Assembly: GCA_014376345.1 (NCBI GenBank)
Contig: JACMRS010000281.1
Span: 1-10,401 of the forward strand
Length of the DNA: 10,401 nt
Source: Bacteroidia bacterium
GTDB lineage: Bacteria; Bacteroidota; Bacteroidia; NS11-12g; UBA955
Direction of reading: 5' to 3'
Shown: piece by piece, positions 6,139 through 10,401 of the stretch
How positions within the stretch are numbered: position 1 is the stretch's first letter
How the letters are laid out: each line of letters starts with the position of its first letter
Program-made: the position numbers and the translations under genes
Notes under the pieces: model-generated
Databases searched by the model: none
Told to the model about the DNA's origin: nothing
What the model saw: the letters and a program-made list of their open reading frames with translations, nothing else

Positions 6139-6956
6139 TTTCCTAAAGTAACAAACCTGTAAGTAAGTGTAAATGCCGTTATAAAATACCAGTCTTTCAA
6201 ATGTGGATCGCCTCTTTGTGTTTTATCTACAATCACTTTGCCACCACTTAAAGTCTGTGGTTGGGAAAGTTCGGCCGCAAGATCGCCTTTTTTATCTTTC
6301 ATTGTTTGATAATCGGGATATTCTCCGCTGACATCATCGAGATAATCGGTAAAAGTTTTCCTGAAAACAGTTTCAAAACCCAATACCAGATTTTTGTTAA
6401 TGCTGATTTTATAGCCCATTCCCATCGGTACAGACAGCTGAATAAGTGAATAACGTTTTTTGTAATTGTCAAGTCCCTGACCTTCGGTGCCAATATTTCG
6501 TGCCTCTATCCAATCTCCGGAACCATAACGTACTTTAGGATTGAAAGCGAAAACATTTAATCCGGTTACAAGATAAGCAGTGGAGTGTTTTTCAGTAGGA
6601 TTAATTCCAAATGCTCTGAAATTAAACTCGAACTGACCACCTAGTTCCCAAATATTGCTTTTGAAAAGAAGAGCACGGTAATTGTAGTTTTTGAAATTTT
6701 TATCATGACCGGAAATGGCTCCGTAACAAAGCTGGATTCTGTAGGCCATGTATTTCGACAGGTTGTTTTTCATCAGTATTCCGGTTGAGAAATGTGTTTC
6801 TTTCAGTACTATTTCACTTGCCAGATCACCATGATAATTGCTGCCCCCGGCCATTATTCCGAGTTCCCATTTGCCCCTTCTTATCTTTTGAGCGTCTGCT
6901 TGTGAGAACAGAACGACAAGAAGAGCCAAAAGGTTACAACTTTTTAAAAATGTCAT
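6123..6956 (-). CDS. PorG/DUF6089-like outer-membrane beta-barrel protein (second copy)
   Basis: This 277-residue exported protein has a signal peptide 1-22 (A-D-A before Q23). Its first barrel strand carries G-I-M-A-G-G-S-N-Y-H-G-D-L-A, and I-R-K/R-N-L-S-type strands and C-Y-G-A-I-S-G-H-D-K-N-F follow. Y-S-L-I-Q-L-S-V-P-M-G-M-G-Y-K-I and F-R-K-T-F-T-D-Y-L-D-D lie in the second half. These are the hallmarks of the DUF6089 family, which includes PorG, an outer-membrane part of the type IX secretion system. Whether this copy acts in secretion cannot be told from sequence. It lies 30 nt after the first copy and overlaps uppS by 16 nt. It shares many motif blocks with that copy but is shorter in the region after the first strands, so it is a diverged paralog. 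Both end in Cys plus a terminal Phe (C-P-Q-F here), where Phe fits a barrel-assembly signal. Confidence 0.82.
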   Translation of the reverse strand: MTFLKSCNLLALLVVLFSQADAQKIRRGKWELGIMAGGSNYHGDLASEIVLKETHFSTGILMKNNLSKYMAYRIQLCYGAISGHDKNFKNYNYRALLFKSNIWELGGQFEFNFRAFGINPTEKHSTAYLVTGLNVFAFNPKVRYGSGDWIEARNIGTEGQGLDNYKKRYSLIQLSVPMGMGYKISINKNLVLGFETVFRKTFTDYLDDVSGEYPDYQTMKDKKGDLAAELSQPQTLSGGKVIVDKTQRGDPHLKDWYFITAFTLTYRFVTLGKCPQF

Positions 6957-6986
6957 GAATGGTTATTACGGCTTCAGAAAAAGCCT

Positions 6987-7901
6987 TTAAAAATTGAAGC
7001 AGGTAGTTTTGCCACCTAATATTCTGTATGTAAGTGTTACGCCGGCAATCATATACCAGTCTTTCTTTTTAGAATTGCCTCTTGCTTCGTTATTGGCAAA
7101 TTTTTCCTGATTAACTTCCTGAGAGCGGTCTTTCAGGGCTGTTGCCATAAATCCGCCTGCTCCTCCAACAATCTGGTCGTCGATGTAAACAGTTGAAATG
7201 TCATCAATATAATCAGTAAAAGTTTTGCGTAAACCAAATTCTAAACCAATTGCCCAATTGTCATCAAGCTGAAACTTCACTCCGGCTCCAATTGGGAACG
7301 AAAGTTGTGTAAGTGAATAACGGCGTTTGTCATTAAATTTAGTCGTCTCCTGACCTTCGGTGCCAAGGGGTTGAAGCTCTATCCATTCTTTATCCTGACC
7401 GGCTAAAGATGCGTCATGCAATAGAGGATTGTAAAGAAATTGCGCTTTGGGATTGTATCTGAATACACCAATACCTGCAAATAAATAAGGCGACCATCCA
7501 TAAGAAGTTTTTGTGTTTTCATAACCCAGAATATTCCACTCCACCTGACCGGAAAATTCGATAATATCAGATCTGAAACTCAGATTACGCCTTTTCTTGT
7601 AAGCGTCGTTGTTGAAATTTTTATCTGTTCCCTGAACCCTTCCGTACAAAGCAGAACCTCTTAAAGTAAAAGCGGGCGAAAGATTGTAGCGTATAATCAG
7701 ACCACCTGCAGGACGGGTTTCCCCGATTACAGGGGCAAAGCCTTTGGTAAGTTCTCCAATATAATTAGAACCACCAAGCAAAACACCAAAGTCGAGAGAG
7801 TTATTGGCTTTCTTGCTTTTATTATTGGTTTGCCCGGCTGCTTCACTAATGAAGAAAAGCCCGGTGACCATTACAAAAATATATTTTAAAAAACGCATCA
7901 T
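6987..7901 (-). CDS. porG: PorG/DUF6089-like outer-membrane beta-barrel protein (first copy)
   Basis: This 304-residue protein has a signal peptide 1-23 (E-A-A-G before Q24), then a short Lys/Asn-rich linker. The barrel begins D-F-G-V-L-L-G-G-S-N-Y-I-G-E-L-T at about 37. Conserved blocks are Y-N-L-S-P-A-F-T-L-R-G-S-A-L-Y-G (72-87), G-T-D-K-N-F, P-Y-L-F-A-G-I-G-V-F-R-Y-N-P-K, L-G-T-E-G-Q-E, Y-S-L-T-Q-L-S-F-P-I-G-A-G, and L-R-K-T-F-T-D-Y-I-D-D. This is the DUF6089 pattern to which PorG of the type IX secretion system belongs; PorG anchors the PorK/PorN ring at the outer membrane in species studied. Location next to uppS and bamA is common for this family. The start codons ATG 7899-7901 and 7896-7898 are tandem, and either would keep the signal. 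The 86-nt gap after nadK leaves room for an internal promoter, but I see no exact one. The symbol is assigned by family and context. Confidence 0.83.
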   Translation of the reverse strand: MMRFLKYIFVMVTGLFFISEAAGQTNNKSKKANNSLDFGVLLGGSNYIGELTKGFAPVIGETRPAGGLIIRYNLSPAFTLRGSALYGRVQGTDKNFNNDAYKKRRNLSFRSDIIEFSGQVEWNILGYENTKTSYGWSPYLFAGIGVFRYNPKAQFLYNPLLHDASLAGQDKEWIELQPLGTEGQETTKFNDKRRYSLTQLSFPIGAGVKFQLDDNWAIGLEFGLRKTFTDYIDDISTVYIDDQIVGGAGGFMATALKDRSQEVNQEKFANNEARGNSKKKDWYMIAGVTLTYRILGGKTTCFNF

Positions 7902-7987
7902 TCTGTATTTAACCTACGAATATAAAGATTTCAGTATAAATAACGAAAAATCAGGCAAAATATTTTGCACTTAATCCGTAAATGATC

Positions 7988-8866
7988 CTAATTACGGCCA
8001 TCCAGTCCCCACATCAGCTTTTGACGGAGGGTTTTGAGGAAGTTTTCATTTTCAAATCTGACAAGATTGACTGTAAAATTAGCCCGTTTAATTGCCATTT
8101 GAACATCGGGAGTGATACTTACAGAGCGGCTGTCAAGACTTGCAAGATAGCTGTGGCTGCGGCCTTCAATTTCGAATGAAAGTACATGGTCATCGGGTAT
8201 TACTACCGGCCTTACATTGAGATTGTGCGGGGCAATAGGCGTGATACTGAAACTGGAAGATTTCGGGAAAAGTATCGGGCCGCCGCAACTCAGTGAATAC
8301 CCTGTGGATCCTGTTGGTGTTGAAATTATCAGTCCATCAGCCCAATATGAATTCAGATGTTCCCCATTCAGAAAAGTGTGAACGGTAATCATACTGCTGC
8401 TTTCTTTTTTATGAATTACAAAATCGTTGAGTGCATAATTAAAGCTGAAAAGTTCAGATGAGGATTCAAGTTGAAGAAGCGATCGTTTGTCTAGAAGATA
8501 AGCGCCCTTTTTAAGGTCGTTCACAGCTTTTTTGTAATCCATAAAACCAATGCTGGAAAGAAATCCGAGTCTCCCTGTATTGATACCAAGAATTGGAACA
8601 CCGGTATGACCCGCAATTGTAACAGTATCAAGTATGGTGCCATCTCCGCCAATAGAAATAAGCGCGACAAAACTTCCTCCTGTAAGATCCGATGTAGAAA
8701 AACTTTTTGATTCAGCTATTTTCAGACTGTGAGAATGGATGTATTCATTCAAATGTTCATGAAATAAAACCTCAATTTCATTTTCAATAAGATAGTTATG
8801 TAGCTCATTGAAAAATGTAACTTCTTTAGGGTTTTTAAGGAGTCTGGCGTAAAGTCCTACTTTCAT
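7988..8866 (-). CDS. nadK: NAD kinase
   Basis: NadK is a cytoplasmic enzyme that phosphorylates NAD at the 2' hydroxyl of its adenosine ribose to make NADP. From the chosen start the protein has 292 residues, normal for bacterial NadK. Visible motifs are G73-G-D-G-T77 (the kinase signature with catalytic Asp75), N96-T-G-R-L-G-F-L103, N147-D, and the NAD-binding stretch D177-G-L-I-I-S-T-P-T-G-S-T-G-Y-S-L through G196. M-K-V-G-L-Y-A-R is where relatives begin (compare M-K-I-x-x-x-x-R), so ATG 8866 is preferred over ATG 8881, which adds M-P-S-A-N. Neither has a Shine-Dalgarno sequence. It lies 86 nt upstream of the first porG-like gene and about 90 nt downstream of the Omp85 gene. Its role is central metabolism, so its company with envelope genes is positional conservation seen in many Bacteroidota rather than a shared pathway. 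Confidence 0.94.
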   Translation of the reverse strand: MKVGLYARLLKNPKEVTFFNELHNYLIENEIEVLFHEHLNEYIHSHSLKIAESKSFSTSDLTGGSFVALISIGGDGTILDTVTIAGHTGVPILGINTGRLGFLSSIGFMDYKKAVNDLKKGAYLLDKRSLLQLESSSELFSFNYALNDFVIHKKESSSMITVHTFLNGEHLNSYWADGLIISTPTGSTGYSLSCGGPILFPKSSSFSITPIAPHNLNVRPVVIPDDHVLSFEIEGRSHSYLASLDSRSVSITPDVQMAIKRANFTVNLVRFENENFLKTLRQKLMWGLDGRN

Positions 8867-8908
8867 ATTTGCAGAAGGCATGAGCCTTTATTCTATAGTA
8901 TTATGCAT

Positions 8909-8916
8909 CAAAAGTA
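8909..8916 (-). promoter_or_regulatory. Possible -7 box upstream of nadK
   Basis: On the minus strand the bases read TACTTTTG, an exact match to the Bacteroidota -7 consensus TAnnTTTG, about 27 nt before ATG 8881. No TTTG lies at the usual 17-23 nt spacing; the nearest is 11 nt away. If real, it would let nadK-porG-porG-uppS-bamA be transcribed independently of the upstream Omp85 gene. Confidence 0.35.
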
Positions 8917-8956
8917 ATCAAAAAAAACAAAAGCATTAACCGGATGCCATTTTATA

Positions 8957-10401
8957 TTACAAAGGAGCAATAAAATGAAGGTAGAGAAAATGGTCGTTGT
9001 AACGGTTGATTGCATATTCAATTCTCACCACATAATTGTAGTAAAGAACCACATCTAACCCGGTACCATAGCCATACTGAAAGGCACCCGGCATTTTATT
9101 TACACCCGGATTAATTTCATTAAAAGTATTACCCGTTTTTACAACATAACCTGCATCATAAAACACTGTCATAAAAAGAGCAGCAGGCACTTCACGGTAA
9201 TTTTTAATAAGCTTTTTGGTATAGTATTTTTTTTCAAGAAGTTTAAATTTGACATTGCTTTTTGCAAGTCCGTAACTGGTTCCGTCGATAACATAATATT
9301 CATAACCTCTCAGATAATCGGCATTGTATCCCAAAGCTCTGATATTGTTATAAGGAAGTGATTTTACAGTGGTATATCTGCCACCTGCTCCAATGCCTGT
9401 ATACCAGCGAGGGGCTAGTTTGAAATATTTTGCTGCATAACCTTTCAGCATGAAATACTGATAGTTTTGTGTGCCCGGACTGAGCACTGTATTTGTAATT
9501 TCACCTTTAAAATAAAATCCTTTTAATGCATATCCTTTTATATCTCGTTTGTCGTAAACGACGCTGTAAGCCTGAAATATTTCTGACTGATGGGTTCCAT
9601 CCAAAAGAAATCCGGGATTGACTGAATTTTTTATTACAGTATCTGAAATATTTGTATGTCTATAGCCGGCAGTAAGGTTGTGGTATAAAAATATTTTTCT
9701 TCGATATTGCAGAGAGGCTTCAACCCCAAGCCTTTTAATCAGAATATTATCATTACTTCTCAAAAACTGAACTTTGTCAAGATCTGTTTTATACCAGATT
9801 TCTTTGTTTTTGCTTGTTAAAAATGCAAAAGAAAGTCCCAGTGTTTTGCTTTTATTGATGTAAGGTATTTTATATGAAATGCCTGCTTCTTTTGTGTAAC
9901 CACCTGCAAGTGTCAGTGTCATGGTTTCATTTCTTCCCCGCAGGTTATACCACTTTAATTGAAGTCCATAAATTACACGGCGGTAATCTCTTGTCAAAAA
10001 CCACTGGTTAAAATTTCTGTCTGCAATATGTATAACAGGGATGGGCCAGACATACCAGCGTTCACTCACCTGAATAAATACAATACCATCTTTGGAATAA
10101 ATTACAACTTCATTAAAAAGATTTGTGTTGAGTATCTGGCGCCTGCTCTGTTCAAAATTATTGTCCGTATAGGAAATGCTGTCACCGGTTTTAAAGGTCA
10201 GTTCGCGCAGTATTATTTGTGCACGGGTTTTTACATTTCCGGTAATATTAATTGAATCAACCGAGTAATAAATTTTAGCAATATTAATTGCTGTTTCAGA
10301 TTCTTTAAAAGTATCATGAAAAGGCAGTACAGGCTCAGTTTGAGCCTTAATTGAAAAGGATATTAAAATGAATAAAAGAGCAGTAGTTATTTTCAAAAAT
10401 A
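8957..10401 (-). CDS. Small Omp85-superfamily outer-membrane protein with one visible POTRA domain (5' end at window edge)
   Basis: The visible part is about 480 residues. A signal sequence ends in S-I-K-A-Q (about residues 15-19 from the TTG at 10394-10396). One POTRA domain follows at about 41-112 (Y-S-V-D-S-I-N-I-T-G-N-V-K-T-R opening, then I-I-L-R-E-L-T-F-K-T-G-D), then a beta barrel. Y-D-K-R-D at 281-285 fits a conserved barrel strand start, and L-R-G-Y (362-365) is the loop-6 motif shared by BamA, TamA and TpsB-type proteins. The last residues (H-F-I-A-P-L) lack the terminal aromatic beta-signal. With one POTRA it is neither BamA nor a typical three-POTRA TamA. Its substrate is unknown: it could translocate or insert specific envelope proteins. 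The TTG at 10396 is the only in-window start, but the frame is open to the edge and reads F before it, so the true start is probably just outside the window. It ends about 90 nt before nadK. Confidence 0.83.
   Translation of the reverse strand, partial: FLKITTALLFILISFSIKAQTEPVLPFHDTFKESETAINIAKIYYSVDSINITGNVKTRAQIILRELTFKTGDSISYTDNNFEQSRRQILNTNLFNEVVIYSKDGIVFIQVSERWYVWPIPVIHIADRNFNQWFLTRDYRRVIYGLQLKWYNLRGRNETMTLTLAGGYTKEAGISYKIPYINKSKTLGLSFAFLTSKNKEIWYKTDLDKVQFLRSNDNILIKRLGVEASLQYRRKIFLYHNLTAGYRHTNISDTVIKNSVNPGFLLDGTHQSEIFQAYSVVYDKRDIKGYALKGFYFKGEITNTVLSPGTQNYQYFMLKGYAAKYFKLAPRWYTGIGAGGRYTTVKSLPYNNIRALGYNADYLRGYEYYVIDGTSYGLAKSNVKFKLLEKKYYTKKLIKNYREVPAALFMTVFYDAGYVVKTGNTFNEINPGVNKMPGAFQYGYGTGLDVVLYYNYVVRIEYAINRYNDHFLYLHFIAPL

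Noticed and set aside
6299..6493. Minus-strand 64-codon frame inside the second porG-like gene
   Set aside because: It is an out-of-frame shadow with no domain pattern or start context.
7909..7950. TTCG-N19-TATATTCG upstream of the first porG-like gene as a promoter
   Set aside because: Each box has a mismatch to the TTTG/TAnnTTTG consensus and the implied leader would be only a few bases. Too weak to annotate.
9959..10255. Plus-strand 98-codon frame inside the Omp85 gene
   Set aside because: It is antisense to a gene with clear signal peptide, POTRA and barrel motifs and shows no protein-family features.
1..10401. Defence, toxin-antitoxin, phage or transposon modules
   Set aside because: All sizeable frames are explained by envelope, metabolic or lipoprotein genes. 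No transposase, integrase, nuclease or terminal inverted repeats were seen.

Overview
The window looks like a chromosomal segment from a member of the Bacteroidota. The evidence is an AT-rich composition, leaders without clear Shine-Dalgarno sequences, a textbook Bacteroidota-type promoter (TTTG, 18 nt, TAnnTTTG) at 1455-1484, and the gene content: PorG/DUF6089 proteins, a DUF4382 lipoprotein with a C-K-K-K-D-D start, and a nadK-porG-uppS-bamA block typical of this phylum. I cannot place it below phylum level with confidence.

The right three quarters (2772-10401) are an envelope-biogenesis block read entirely on the minus strand. In transcription order it holds a small Omp85-family protein with one visible POTRA domain (running to the right edge), NAD kinase (nadK), two tandem PorG-like outer-membrane proteins, undecaprenyl diphosphate synthase (uppS) and BamA with five POTRA domains. 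From porG to bamA the genes are tightly packed: 30 nt between the two porG copies, a 16-nt overlap of the second porG copy with uppS, and an 8-nt overlap of uppS with bamA. That packing suggests co-transcription and translational coupling. The products make the lipid carrier for cell-wall and surface glycans, insert outer-membrane barrels, and probably contribute to the type IX secretion machinery.

The left quarter is looser. At 1-639 (minus) there is the N-terminal part of a secreted class-C-beta-lactamase-like serine hydrolase with no ATG at a plausible start, cut by the left edge. At 886-1155 (minus) a lone 89-residue ABM-like alpha/beta protein has its own terminator. At 1567-2403 (plus) a DUF4382 lipoprotein has a clear promoter and ends at a perfect 25-bp hairpin at 2421-2475. 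That hairpin lies between it and the convergent bamA operon. The gaps at 640-885, 1156-1566 and 2404-2771 contain no credible genes but several dyad symmetries.

I found no RNA genes, CRISPR arrays, transposases or phage genes, and no clearly new multi-gene system. The best leads are the porG duplication, the small Omp85 protein next to nadK, the Phe-for-Tyr change and non-ATG start of the serine hydrolase, and the structured non-coding DNA around the small ABM-like gene.
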